From contig CM057061.1 of assembly GCA_029945375.1 (NCBI GenBank), positions 2,356,001 through 2,420,000 of the forward strand: a stretch of 64,000 nucleotides of DNA. Reading direction: 5' to 3'. The stretch comes from Agaricus subrufescens. Taxonomy: Eukaryota > Basidiomycota > Agaricomycetes > Agaricales > Agaricaceae. This document shows, piece after piece, positions 1-12,242 of the stretch. The first letter of the stretch is position 1. Each line of letters opens with the position of its first letter. The translations under genes were made by a program, and so were the position numbers. The notes beneath the pieces were generated by a model. That model did no database searches, had not been told where the DNA came from, and saw only the letters and a program-made list of their open reading frames with translations.

Positions 1-37
1 CCTGGAGTTCACAGCTACCTTTGTCTCATTATGTAAT

Positions 38-883
38 GTGTGCCTCAGCCACGGAACATGGCCCACCCACTTCAAAGAATCCAACTCAGTCATCATCTCA
101 AAGCCCAACAAACCATCATATGACAAGATCAAGTCATTCTGCCCCATTGTCCTTCTCAACACCACTGGCAAACTATTTGAAAAAATCATTGCCACTCGCC
201 TCCAATTCAATGGCATCACTCACAACATCATCCACCCTTGCCAGACAGGCAGTATTCTACAAAAATCCACAGAAGATGCAGTGGTTGCCATTACCCACTC
301 CATTAGGAACATGTGGAGCCACAAACAGGTTGTATCAGTATTAGTGTTTGACATTGCTCAATTCTTTCCATCATTAAATGATTTCATCCTATGTGAAACA
401 CTGACCCATTTTGGATACCCCCCACAGATTGTTTCCTTTTTTCAAAATTACCTTGTAAACTGTTTCACTTCATATAACATTAACAATAAAAAATCACAAA
501 AATATGCATGCAATGTAGGAGTCAGACAAGGAAGTGCACTCTCGCCTATCCTGTCTGCACTCTATATTTCTCCTTTTTTCCATCTCCTTGACTACTGGAT
601 CGAGAATGACAACTCATTTGTTAAACCTATCTCTTCTTTCCTTTCATATGTAGATGATGGACTACTTGTTGCTACAGACTCGGACTATAACTGTACTCAT
701 GAATCTCTTCTACATGCATACTCACATATCTCTACTTTATTCACAGAATTCAGACTAGTCATGGAACATTCCAAGACAGAGCTCTTCAACTTTGCCAAAA
801 AGCCTGGTGACCCTAACCCACCTATCAACCTAGGAGTTGAACCCTACACAGGTGACCACCTCCTTATCCCAAAGACTGTCTAG
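38..883 (+). pseudogene. LINE reverse transcriptase fragment
   Basis: A 281-residue open stretch covers most of the RT fingers and palm. Visible motifs are NSVIISKPNK (block 1), SFCPIVLLNTTGKLFEKI (the R/S-PI-L-N--K--E- block of non-LTR RTs), FDIAQFFPSLN (catalytic Asp, block A), GVRQGSALSP (block B) and SYVDDGLL (catalytic YVDD, block C) near residue 206. All three catalytic aspartates are present. The frame stops at 883 just before the thumb-like sequence RYLGIFFD, which continues in the same frame after the stop and meets another stop near 938. The fragment starts upstream of the window. It is a dead copy. Confidence 0.85.
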
Positions 884-2276
884 AGATATCTAGGCATCTT
901 CTTTGACTGCTCACTCACTTTCAAAGACCACATCAAATGATACACTACAAGGTCATTCTCCACCACCAAATGCCTCAAAATCTTAGGGAACTCAGCTAGA
1001 GGTCTCCTCCCCCATCACAAATGACTTCTATACACATTGTGCATCGTCTCCATTGCCACATACGGATTGAGATGCTGGTATCAACCTGGCACCTGCGGAT
1101 TTATTGCCAACACCAAAACGTTCAATGCAATGCACTGGTCCGCCTCTTTGTGGATTACTGGAGCCTTTTGCACCACTCTGACAGGGGGCACCCTCACCAT
1201 GGCAGGCCTTGTTCCCATGCATATCATCCTTAAAAAGCTCTTTGACAAATCTAAAGCCTGTGTTGCCACACTCCACCATGGACACACCATACTTGTGCTC
1301 ACATATCGTCATACAGCGCAAGGAACCAAACTACACCCTGATAGTCTAGAAGCAATGTCCAAAACGAGGAGAAAGACTGCTAAGTCCCCATTAGATGTCA
1401 GCAGCATTGAACTCATTGCTGAAACATTCCATCCCACCCACCCTAAAGCTACCCAAGACAGAGATTCATGGACATCCATCGTTCCAAACTCACTCTCATC
1501 CTTTCCCCCTCTTCTCTCAAAGCTCCAAAAGAAGAAATTGAGGCACACCATGACCTCATCTCCAAAATCATTTCATCCCCAGAAGCTCACTCCATATGTG
1601 CCATCATGAGCAGCAAAAAAACAAAAAGACAAGTCAACCAACCCCACACTCCCTAAACACCACCATGCCACATATTCTGTCACACACAAAGGCACCCTCC
1701 TATATACCAAAACCCTCCCTGCCAGATGTTGCACATCCATCACCAATGCTCATACATGGTCAGCCATCATGGCTATTACCAAGATCACAGAGCATATTTG
1801 CAACCACCCCTTACACATCATACAACATGTACAACTCCTATCCCCATGCATCCCAGTCCTCCAAGGACACATATTCAATAGCACGTCTGACAAAGGACGT
1901 TCTATAAACATCACTCTTGCTGGAGCACCAGCAACCTTGTTGAGGCCACACCTCACATACACATCACCATCACTGGGTTCAGGGCCACTAGCATGCCCTG
2001 ATGCCCACATAAATCATTTGATCACAAATGCAGCCTGTGCATTGCTAAACATACTGCTACATCTGCTAGACAAGCCACATACAACAGAAAAACCATCTTT
2101 CCCCCATCCCAAACCCTCCAAAAACGACACCTAGCAATAGAACAGGAAGCTGCCACCCAATGGATACAGGACTTTAACAATCCAAAATCTGGCTTCTTCA
2201 AAGGAAAGAAATTCCTCCCTATGACCAACAGCACATCTGACAATCACTTCACCCCCACTACTCACAGCAACAGACC

Positions 2277-2864
2277 ATGGATAGGAATGTACTTCTACAC
2301 CACTGCCAAGAATCAACACAACTATATGCAATATTCTGCCATGCTGTCACCAACCATGCACCCATCAGGGACTATCAAATCCAATTCTTCCCTAACTCTG
2401 ATCCACCCCCATCCACCACATGTCCCAGTCACTGTCACACCATTGAATTATGCAAACACATCCTCAACAAATGCTCCTGGTATGCTAGGTGCATCAACCA
2501 CAACTACATGTGCATTGAGGGCATCATACTGTTCCTTGTGGATAACCCCAAAGCATTCTCCTTCCAGGGCCCCTCTTGCCCAAGAAAGGAGGAAGGTGAG
2601 TGGAAAAAACACGTTGAATATATGCATTACCTCAGAAATCATTGCCATAGTCTCATAGGTCTAGAACCAGACCCTTACCCCACCCCCATCTTCATTGGAG
2701 AATGTGTGGCTCCAACCTTTGCCAACTTACTTATCCCCAAACTCATCATCCACTCTGACACCCTCATCAAATTCCGCCCTGTTCTGATAAACAAATTGGG
2801 TAATACTCATGGCCAACCAGATTGGACCAACCACATGGCTAGGGGCGGCAATCCCAATGCCTAG
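2277..2864 (+). pseudogene. LINE C-terminal fragment with Cys/His knuckle
   Basis: This frame encodes 195 residues with the segment HAPIRDYQIQFFP followed by C-x-C, ELCKHILNKCSWY and further Cys/His residues. That matches the degenerate zinc-knuckle region found after the RNase H domain in fungal LINE ORF2 proteins, where a HIL-x-C-x-x-Y stretch is usual. It ends at 2864 and is followed by the non-coding 3' tail. The frame does not connect to the RT frame without indels. Confidence 0.6.
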
Positions 2865-5800
2865 GCTTTACTGAGTTGCAAATAGGGCAGTTGAGGAAAG
2901 TCCCTATTGGCTCAGTGGCCCTCAGGCTGTGCCACACTTATCCAGGTTCTGAACAGGTAATTGGTTTCCAATCACCCTGGATCCCCCTGAGCATGCTCAG
3001 ACTTCATTCCGGCTATGGTTTCGTCTTTGTCTCATTCCCTATTCCTTTCTTTTCACTCTAATGTGTCTCGTGATACTGGCATATATTTATATCCTAAACC
3101 CCTCTCCGCCTTAGCCTCTATATGTTGCTCAGGGAACCTGTTTGTGTTCATATTGGTTTGGTATCTCGGCTTTTGTTTTCATTTATCTTCTTCATCCTGT
3201 TGTTTGGAGTTTTGTTTTTACCATATTTTTCCTGACCTCCAGTCAGGAGCGCTATGCAATTGGGCAGTGCTATATAAAATTTGATTTTTTTAAAAAAAAA
3301 ACCCCTTTATGGGGGTCGTGGTAACTTACTGGGGAAAAACATGGCCGGAGGTTTTTACTGCAACCCTACGTGACTGTGCCCAATTATAGCAGGCACATGG
3401 GGGATCATGTGTGCACTGCCATTGGAGCAGGCAGTGGTGTCAGTGCCTTCCTTGTTTGCCCTCCTTGGAGTGGTCCGACGTCTTGGGTAATGCCTAAAGA
3501 ATGGAGTCATTGTCGTTCCCACTCATGCTCACCGGGGCCATCTCAGCGACCTCATCATGACTATGCATCTTCGTCTTCTTCCACTACCTCCTGTGTTTCA
3601 CCACATGTGCACTCTTGTCTTTCCCCTAGATCTGCATCAGCACAGCGGCACACAAATGCAATTGCAAATAGGGCTCAGCCTTCTACTCCTTCACGGTATC
3701 TTGATAATCAGAACACTGCAGGCACACCCTCATCTATGATCCCACCTGGTGTTCACAATTTGAACCTGGCACAGATGACCACTGTCCCCCATTCCATTGG
3801 TCAGGACTCAGTTAATCTCTCACACCCCTCTAATCCTTCAGGCTCAATTCCACCCTGACAATTTTCCAACAAGGGCTCGGGTATGTTCAATCAAGCTCGC
3901 GATTTCACTGTGACTGGAACCTTCATTGATGGTAATAGTGAGGTTCTATCAATAGTATTGATTAGTCTATCCTGACATGAAATGTTTCCAGTTACTTATC
4001 ATGACTCGTTCTCAAACAATTGTAAGCATTGTCTTTGTTTAATTGCCTTCATTAATTGCCACATGTGGTAGTCATGGAGAAACTCCTGGAGAAAACAATA
4101 TGTGGCGTGGAATTTGATTCTTCCAATCGTGACCCACCTCTGCAATGCCAACCTGGAACCCATTTGGCCATTCTCGAATGATGTGTGTCCTTCATCTCAA
4201 GCTGCGATGACATTCAAAAGATGCACTGGGTGGTTGGTGCAGCTGGTGTTGGAAAGTCAGTCATCATGCAGAGCGTCGCCAAGTCTCCCAATCTCCCAGT
4301 GGGCCCTCCTGCCTCAGTATTCTTTTCCATCAACAGACACAACAATGGAACTAAAGCTATATTAATGCTTTCCTACTAGCTTGCAGCTAAATCTGACACC
4401 TATTGTCAAATCATCAAAGAAGAGATCACTAACAATCCATCACTCTTTCAATCATCAATAGCAAAACAATTCAACAAATTGATCATCGAACCCTGTATCC
4501 TCGACACCCAACTCAATTCTGCTGGCCAGATATTGATCATAATTGATGGCCTTGATGAGTGCAAGGATACCTGGACCCAGCTAGAACTGCTCCACCTCAT
4601 CTCTGATCTCTGTCTGACACATCCATCCTCTCCCTTGGTCTGGCTCATAGCCAGCTGTCCTGAACCACATATTACTTCCTTCTTTTCTAGGCGCAATGTC
4701 ATTGCAGCATATGAGAAGGAGGAGGTTCCTATAGATTCAGATGAGTCCCGTGCAGATGTTGAACAATTCTTTCGTGAGAAGCTGATGGACATCAAAGAGG
4801 AGTCGGACTCACTTGATCCATGGTGGCCTGACAAGCAAGATTTCTGCAAGGTTGCCAATGCTGCAGGTGGACTATTCACATATGCACAGACAGTTGTCAG
4901 ATACGTTGGTGACAGGAGAGTAGGAAGCCTGGCCTCGCAGCTCACTGATGTGTTGCACATCATCGACAAGCATGCAATGACTGCCTTGTCACGAGAGGAG
5001 CACCCGATGGCATTACTCAATGCATTGTATGAGTGATTCTGTCAAATGTCCCTGACAAAATCATGTTCAGTATCCGAAAGCTCTTACTAGCATTGGCATT
5101 GAGCAAGGATTCCACCAGTTTTTGCCTCGACATTGATATGAGCTTTGTTGTATTGTGCAACTGGTTAGGTTTGTCAGCTGATGAAGCTTATGCTGCTGTC
5201 TACCACCTGCGCTCAGTCTTGTATGTCCCCCAATGTGACAAAGCCCACAAAGAAAAGCTTGAGACTTTTCATAAATTGTTCATGGACTACATATCTGATT
5301 TCACCCAATCTGGGTTCTCTCCTGATTTTCTCCATGAAGCTTACCAACTCAAGGCAACATGTACATTCAGAATCTTAATGGAGGTTCCACATGGGATTCA
5401 GTCAGATTTTCGTAACATTAGTTTCACCTGTGGCGCCCTGGCAAACGGACCTGTCACTTGTGAAAGTATCTTGCTTACATGGCTGGTTGATGAATTGGGT
5501 GGCTGGGAGGGCAACAAAACAAGGCTGAGTGTGTATAAACTGGCAATTGATGGGGCCCTCAACAGAATTAAGCATGCGGATCCCAGGTTCCAGAGCTCGT
5601 TTTGCATTCACTTTTTGACCACAGTATGGAGCTATTATGGTTCTACTTTTCCATATAATGAAATACTCAACATAGTGTTTGTAAGTTCCTCTAACATCTG
5701 TTTTTCTGTCTTTGTGTCACTGAAAATAACACAAGGACGAAACCCGACGTCCTGAATTCATGATGTACGGTATACTCAGGCAAATCCCTCTCAAGGATGT

Positions 5801-5927
5801 ACCCGATCATGGAATAGACTGGCACTGTGATATCAAGTTGCAATTCCGGTGTGCCTGTACAAAGAAGAAAAGGTTTTCTAATCCATGGAATCCATTTTGC
5901 TGGGTGAGTGAATTGAATACTCATGTA

Positions 5928-6289
5928 CAGTGGGGGACAAAACTGTTCCAATGTTTTGTACCTTTGCAAAGAATGCTATATACCAGCACACATAAAATGT
6001 TTAAAATCTTGAGGATATTTATGAATATACCTTAGTATCTAAGCTACCATTGTGTGATGTTATGTGGCTGTACAGTTATTATTGGTCATTATATAATCCT
6101 TTTAAGTCAGAGCATCATTGGAACAGTTTTGTCCCTGTACATTGAAAATACAGAATTGGCTACTTATCAAGGCAGAGGATGCTATTTTCTGGCTATCAAA
6201 GCTACAAATGGTAGATTTGGTATTGATGCCATCAATATCTGATCAAATGCTGCTGATATGATATCTGAATCCATCTATATGCTACTATA
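5928..6289 (+). repeat. Left long terminal inverted repeat
   Basis: Pairs with 7144-7505. Within the arm, GGGACAAAACTGTTCCAATG at 5934-5953 recurs inverted at 6116-6135, so the arm is itself a smaller inverted repeat. Confidence 0.9.
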
Positions 6290-7143
6290 AAGATTAGATA
6301 CTTTGTTAAGTAGTAAATCTTTAATCTCTAGCTTATTATTACATTGTCTTCAAGGCTTGTGATGTAATTTATATTAAAACAGTTATCTAAGTACAATAAT
6401 ATACTGGATTATGTAATTTATGCCATTTAAAGACTTATTTGCTGACATAAACATGATCATCCTTAGGTAGAAATATACTTTCATCTATTTTTTGCACACA
6501 AACAACCCACTTGCTGGAAAGCTGAGTGTTCCAATTAATGCTATAAATCTTAGTGCTTATGTAACAATCAATCAAAGAGCAAACAAAAGCTTTGACCTTC
6601 CTCCACAAGCCTGTATTTACATAGATATATAGTAGACTCTAGAGAGTATCTGTAAAAGTGCACCAGAGCTTGTTTCCGATGACTAATCAAGATACAAATA
6701 GGCTCAGAATATTGAGAATAATAGATTATAATTGTATGTAAATGAAAACAATATGCTGATGGAAGTGTAAGAGCTTTACAAGCAGAGGGTAAAAAGTGTT
6801 AGTGTGTATAAATGAAAAAAATTGTACTGTAAGATTGCATAGAATGGGCAAGAGCTCAAATAACTACTAAACATGAAGTATTATTGAATGTTAATCTTTT
6901 CAGATATATTTTGGAATTTTCACATGATTCAATCCTAGAGTATTATAGGTAGAATATATCAAGTACAAGCTTAACAAATGTGATATAGTAGCAAATCAAC
7001 TTTAAAACAGTATGGATTACCTAAAATTAGATATTGTTGAGTTTAACCAGCCTCTTAATATGAGTTTTGCCAAAATAGAGTAAATAAATATCAATAGTGA
7101 GGTAAAAGTTAATGAATTTCTACCTAATAGATTATTACATCTA

Positions 7144-7505
7144 TAGAGCAGCATATAGATGGATTCTGATATCATATCAGCAGCATTTGATCAGATATTG
7201 ATGGCATCAATACCAAATCTACCATTTGTAGCTTTGATAGCCAGAAAATAGTATCCTCTGCCTTGATAAGTAGCCAATTCTGTATTTTCAATGTACAGGG
7301 ACAAAACTGTTCCAATGATGCTCTGACTTAAAAGGATTATATAATAACCAATAATAACTGTACAGCCACATAACTTCACACAATGGTAGCTTAGATACTA
7401 AGGTATACTCATAAATATCCTCAAGATTTTAAACATTGTATGTGTGCTGGTATATAGCATTCTTTGCAAAGGTACAAAACATTGGAACAGTTTTGTCCCC
7501 CACTG
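7144..7505 (-). repeat. Right long terminal inverted repeat
   Basis: Reverse complement of 5928-6289 with a few substitutions. The same 20-mer occurs at 7298-7317 and, inverted, at 7480-7499. Confidence 0.9.
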
Positions 7506-8341
7506 TATACAACTATATGGTGGACTCATATTGTATAGCATCGACAGTTGGAAGTGGGACAGGCTGGTGGTTGGATGACCACTATCTCAGAATGTACATT
7601 TTGTCAGGAACGACTCAAAGGCCAACTGGGGACATGGAAGACTGATTCTCCTGATGATATCACCCTAGTTTTGTTCACTTTGACTGGAAATTGCTGTATA
7701 CAAGTACAATTCTTTTATCCAGACGATGATATGTCAGAGTGGACATACTCGTTTTGGTGTTGGATCCCGCAGGATGTACATATAAAGTACAGGAGTACCG
7801 TCTAACGTAACTCTGTCTTTATCATATTTGGTTCTATTGTTATGAACACAAATTACGGTTTGGTTTTCGAACTGGAAATATGGTGTAGACAATGAAGCAA
7901 TGCACTCCTCATCTATGAAAACTGCGACAGAAGACTCGGGTGTGGAAGCACTATGACGTACACTGATGGCATCACATTTCCCGGATCAATGTACGATGTC
8001 GGAACAAGATAAGGGTTGTTATTTGATCCGTTGCCCTCCTAGTGCAACGGTTACTTGGCCAGTTGTGGTGGCCTGCTGTGTTGCTCAAGTAATGTGTGAT
8101 ATTAAAGACTCATTCCCCCTTTTACATCATTCACAATTTGGGTAGTAAACGTGTCATTGGTAAATAACCTAGCTACAAATCTTTGGGGGGACAGTCCCTG
8201 TATATAACCGGTAACACCTATTTAGTAAAAAAAAACCCAAAGCAAAGTGAACACGATCCATACACTGCCATTGGCATGGGCGCTTCTTGGTGCTGTGATA
8301 CTGCGCTAGGGCCATTCCCCTTCCATCCAGCAACTGGCTCA

Positions 8342-8650
8342 ATGGCTCCATCTCAGAGGTGTTGTCGTTCGCCGCGGCTGTCTCTGCGACCTCGTATTGG
8401 CTTTGTGGTGAAGACCTCTTCCCCTGCGCCCTCCACTTCTTCTTTTCAGAATGTACACTCTTATCTTTCCTCTAGACCTTGTGTACTACAGCGGTGCACA
8501 AGTACGACCACAAGCAGCGCCAGTCCTTCCGCTATTCCTCACTTTGTTGGCTCTCAAAACTCTACTGGCCCATTTTCATCGGTATCATTTCTGGATGCAC
8601 ACTCCCATCTTTCCAGATGTGATGACTGTGATGCGCGAATGCGACCGTAA
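8342..8650 (+). pseudogene. Orphan first exon of an NLR-A/B-type gene
   Basis: Reads MAPSQRCCRSPRLSLRPR, then a Ser/Pro-rich stretch with NVHSYLSSRP and FVGSQNSTGPFSS, which parallels the head exon of NLR-B (SPGPSVRPRHDY, DVHSHPSSS, YAGSQNSTGTSS). It runs off the pattern before the conserved GMFN-x-A motif, and no NACHT exon follows. The sequence upstream of it (about 8236-8341) also resembles the sequence upstream of NLR-B exon 1. I read it as what is left of another tandem copy whose body was deleted. Confidence 0.65.
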
Positions 8651-8880
8651 ACACTACCCAGCTCTCTGCTATTCCGCGTCATGGCAGTCCACAAAGATTT
8701 ACAGGCATACTAATGCCCGGATCACGGCCGTTCACCAATCATGGAGGTCGTAATTCAATTTAAGCACAGGCGACCACTGCTCCATATGCGTCGGTCAACA
8801 TCCTGCCCATCCCTTCACAGTAGCTCGGTTTCCCTCCAAATGTATGGTGAGTGTAGTATATAATGTACTGGATGACCTTT

Positions 8881-9003
8881 GAGCATGGAAGACGGCCGAA
8901 TGAAGATCAGAGGCTTGCATTTAGTTGTAGGTCTTAGTCGTGAGTAGTGCGTCCATGAGGGTGAGATCGCATTGGGACTGACGTCTAAAGTGCATAATAA
9001 CAC
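8881..9003 (+). repeat. Direct repeat, copy 1 (NLR 3' flank)
   Basis: About 120 bp containing GGAAGACGGC, TTTAGTTGTAGGTCTTAGTC and GTGCATAATAAC, repeated about 3.36 kb downstream at 12243-12362 just after NLR-B. One copy precedes and one follows NLR-B, as expected if NLR-B arose by tandem duplication of a unit that includes its 3' flank. Confidence 0.75.
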
Positions 9004-9379
9004 CTGTACAATGTTCACCCAAGAGTACCAATTGCAAGAGAACTCTGATCATCGAAAATCTCAAAGTCTCTAAGCATCAATATGAAAAGTATATGTAACG
9101 TGGATGAAGTTGGAGGCACAATGAGAGCGGTGAACCCTTTGCAGGGGAGAGGTAAGCGGCACCAACTTGTACAGGATCGTAGTGCTTAATGTGCAGGATC
9201 TCGAGGGAGAGATTGTAGACTGGCATGGCGGTGTTGTCGAAGCCATCACGGGTGGGAAAGTTGAATGTCATCGATTTAGACAACACAATGCATACACTGC
9301 ATTGGTATGCGTGCTTCTTCATGACCGCGTTCACGGGCTAGGGCCACCCTTCCTTCTGTCCCCACTCCGTCTCGTCTCG

Positions 9380-12128
9380 ATGTCTCGTCCCCAGAAGCGT
9401 CGTTGTTCACCCTCTTGTTCACCGGGCCCATCTGTGCGACCTCGTCATGACTATGTCGCTGCGTCCTTCCACGCTTCTCCGGATGTACACTCCCATCCTT
9501 CATCTAGTGCGACTGCAAATGCTGCCCAGCCTTCCACTTCCCGATGCTATGCCGGTTCTCAAAATTCTACTGGCACATCCTCACCCGTGTCACAGCCGTT
9601 TACCCTGTCGGATGTCAGTAACTCAAACTTAGTCCAAATGACCGCTCCCCACCATTCTGGTGATCTACACGCTGCTCATCTTCCCTGCCTTACGGTGCCT
9701 TCAGGCCCGGTACAACCGCACAAACCTTCACATGAGAACACAGGCATGTTTTATAAGGCTCGCGATTGTGCGGTAACAGGAACCTTCGTCGATGCCAGCA
9801 GTGGTGAGTCTTCCGACAAGATTAGTTTGTCTATCCTGACTTGAGGGTCATCTGCAGTGACGTATAACAAGGTATCTTCCAACCACTGTGAGTACTACCC
9901 TTGCACCATTACCTCTATTAATTACTGTATGTGCTAGTCATGGAGAAACTCCTGAAGGAAACGATACGCGGCGCGGAACATGATTCCTCCGCTCGTGACC
10001 CGCCTCCGCGATGCCTACCTGGAACTCGTCTAACCATCCTCGAACGATGCTTGTACTTCATTTCCAATTGCGACGGCGTGCAAAAAATCCGTTGGGTAGT
10101 CGGTGCAGCTGGTGTAGGAAAATCGGCCATCATGCAGAGCGTTGCCGAATCTCCCGATCTCCCGGCGGGTTCCCCTGCTTCGGTCTTTTTTTCCATCAAC
10201 GGGCGCGACGATGGAACTAAAGCTATATTAACGCTTTCCTACCAACTCGCGGCTAAATCCGACACCTATCGTCAAGTCATCGAACACGAGATCACCCGTG
10301 ATCCATCAGTTCTTCGATCGTCCATGGCCAAACAGTTCAACAAGTTGATCATCGAGCCCTTCATCCACAACACTCAACCAAATCCTGCGGGCCGAGTGCC
10401 GATCATCATTGATGGCCTCGACGAATGCAAGGACCCCCGAACCCAGCTAGAACTCCTCCGCCTCATCTCTGATCTCTGTCTGACGCATCCTTCCTCGCCC
10501 TTGGTCTGGCTTATAGCTAGCCGGCCTGAACCACATATTACTTCCTTTTTTTCCAAGCGCAATGTCATCGCAGTATATGAGAAGGAGGAAGTTCCAATAG
10601 ATTCGGATGAGTCCCGTGCAGATGTTGAACGATTCCTTCGTGAGAAGCTGATGGACATCAAAGAGGAGTCGGACTCACTCGATCCGCGGTGGCCTGACGA
10701 GCGAGATCTCTGCAAGGTCGCCAATGCTGCGGGTGGACTATTCGCATATGCACAGACAGTCGTCAGATACGTCGGTGACAGGAGAGTAGGAAGCCCGGCC
10801 TCGCAGCTCGCTGATGTGCTGCACGTCATCGACAAACATGCCATGGCTGGCTTGTCACGAGAGGAGCACCCGATGGCATTACTCGATGCATTGTATGAGC
10901 GGATTCTGTCAAATGTCCCTGACAAAATCATGTTCAGTACCCGAAAGCTCCTACTAGCATTGGCATTAAGCAAGGATTCCACCGGTTTTTGCCTCGACAT
11001 TGATATGAGCTTTGTTGTATTGTGCAACTGGTTAGGTCTGTCGGCCGATGAAGCTTATGCTGCCGTCTACCACCTGCGCTCGGTCTTGTATGTCCCCCGA
11101 CGTGACAAAGCCCACAAAGAAAAGCTCGAGACTTTTCATAAATCGTTCATGGACTACATATCTGATTCCACCCGATCTGGGTTCTCTCCTGATTTTCTCC
11201 ATGAAGCCAACCAACTCATGGCAGCTTGTACATTCAGAATCTTAATGGAAGTTCCGAATGGCATTCAGTCGGGTCCTCGTACCGTTAATTTTACTTGTGG
11301 CACTCTGGCAAACGGTCCCGCCACTCGGGATAAGATCCCGCTTACTTGGCTGGTTGAGGAATCGGGTGGCTGGGAGAGTGATAAGACTAGGCTGAGCGTG
11401 TATAAGCTGGCGATTGATGGGGCTCTAAACGGGATCAAGCGCGCGGATCCAAACTTCCAGACTGTGTTTTGCCTTCGCTTTTTGACTACGGTCTGGAGTT
11501 CTTGTACTTTTGCTTTTCCGTATAATGAGCTCCTCAATGTGGTGTTTGTGAGTCCCTCTCTTGTCTGGTTCTCCTGTTTTGAGTCGCTGAAATTATTCCA
11601 AGGATAGAAGTCGACAACGTGAATTCATGATGTGCGGCCTACTCAAGTCAATACCTCTCACGGCTGTCCCAGATTATGGAATAGACTGGCACTGTGATAT
11701 TAAATTGGAGTTTCGGCGTCCCACGACAACGGCGAAAGATATATCTAATCCGTGGAATTCGTCTTGCTGGGTGAATGAAATATCTATGTTTGCAACTAAG
11801 CACTGCTTTAATTGTTGTTTTGTAGCACGTGCAGGAAACAGAACAGTCTGGTGGTTGGTCTACCACTTTTCGAAGGAGCCATTTTGGTCAACGGGACGGT
11901 GTTCCGCAAATTGCATGTTTATTTTGCTATAAAAGGTTTAGAGACCAGCTGGAAAAATGGAAGGCTGATTTTCCTGATAGTACCGCCCTGGTTTTCTTGA
12001 CTTCAACTGGCGAGTGCTGTGTACAAGTTCGATTTGTTTATCCGGAGGATGGTATGTCAGAGTGGACATATTCGTTTTGGTGTTATCTCCCGCGGGCTGT
12101 GCGTGAAAAGTTTCGGAGTACTGTATAA
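9380..12128 (+). CDS. NLR-B: NACHT-domain NTPase, intact
   Basis: Five exons (9380-9803, 9858-9887, 9938-11547, 11603-11770, 11826-12128) join in phase to 844 residues. The head is basic and Ser/Pro-rich (SPGPSVRPRHDY), then GMFYKARDCAVTGTFVD, the counterpart of the GMFNQARDFTV motif of its paralogs, then a 10-residue exon (VTYNKVSSNH). The NACHT domain follows: Walker A GAAGVGKS near residue 210, Walker B IIIDGLDEC near 300, and the SRPEPHI segment usual in fungal NACHT proteins. After it come the helical FHKSFMDYISD region and a C-terminal domain with CLFC and EWTYSFW. No WD40, ankyrin or TPR repeats are present. Start chosen to match the paralogs. Fungal NACHT NTPases act as oligomerising signal switches in non-self responses; the ligand here is unknown. 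Confidence 0.85.
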
Positions 12129-12242
12129 TGCATGACTTTGTTCCCGTCGTACTTGTTATTTAACACAAATGGGGAGCGATTTATCGAATAAGAAACGTGG
12201 TGGGGACAACGAAGTGATGTCGATGCACTGGATTACTTTATG

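Larger units (their letters stand above)
1..3302 (+). mobile_element. Decayed non-LTR retrotransposon (Tad-like LINE), 5' end outside window
   Basis: The window opens inside a LINE. A reverse transcriptase block, a middle region in several frames, and a C-terminal Cys/His region follow in order, then a non-coding 3' tail (about 2865-3285) that ends in an A-run at 3292-3302, as expected of a retrotransposed mRNA. No single frame is open through the element; stops and frameshifts fall at 883, about 938, 1609, 2134 and elsewhere, so it cannot encode a working enzyme. The DNA is conspicuously poor in CG dinucleotides. Assignment to the Tad/I-like group is inference from the RT plus C-terminal knuckle layout; LINE origin itself is secure. 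Confidence 0.85.
5928..7505. mobile_element. Non-autonomous Tc1/mariner-like element with about 360-bp terminal inverted repeats
   Basis: The element starts CAGTGGGGGACAAAACTG and ends with its reverse complement, flanked on both sides by TA (5926-5927 and 7506-7507), the Tc1/mariner target duplication. The inverted arms (5928-6289 and 7144-7505) are nearly identical for about 360 bp. The unique centre (6290-7143) is AT-rich with no substantial open frame, so no transposase is encoded. It sits inside the last intron of NLR-A; removing it and one TA restores an intron of ordinary size. The similar 62-residue frames on opposite strands at 6054-6242 and 7191-7379 are merely the two arms read in mirror image. 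Confidence 0.9.
3490..7805 (+). pseudogene. NLR-A: broken NACHT NTPase gene, interrupted by an inverted-repeat element
   Basis: Same five-exon plan as NLR-B. Exon 1 starts MPKEWSHCRSHSCSPGPS; a TGA at about 3856 precedes its GMFNQARDFTVTG motif. The intron-1 donor has lost its GT. In the NACHT exon (from about 4076) the Walker A GAAGVGKS and Walker B IIIDGLDEC survive, but stops lie at 4181 and 4377, and a one-base deletion at about 5034 shifts the frame. The C-terminal exons (about 5744-5903 and 7546-7805) are recognisable and end at the family stop. The last intron holds the 1.58-kb element at 5928-7505. Against NLR-B most changes are CG to TG or CA, so decay looks CpG-driven. Exon 1 begins only about 190 bp after the LINE poly(A). 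Confidence 0.85.

Noticed and set aside
6054..7379. Two 62-residue, nearly identical proteins on opposite strands
   Set aside because: They are mirror translations of the inverted-repeat arms of the 5928-7505 element, not genes.
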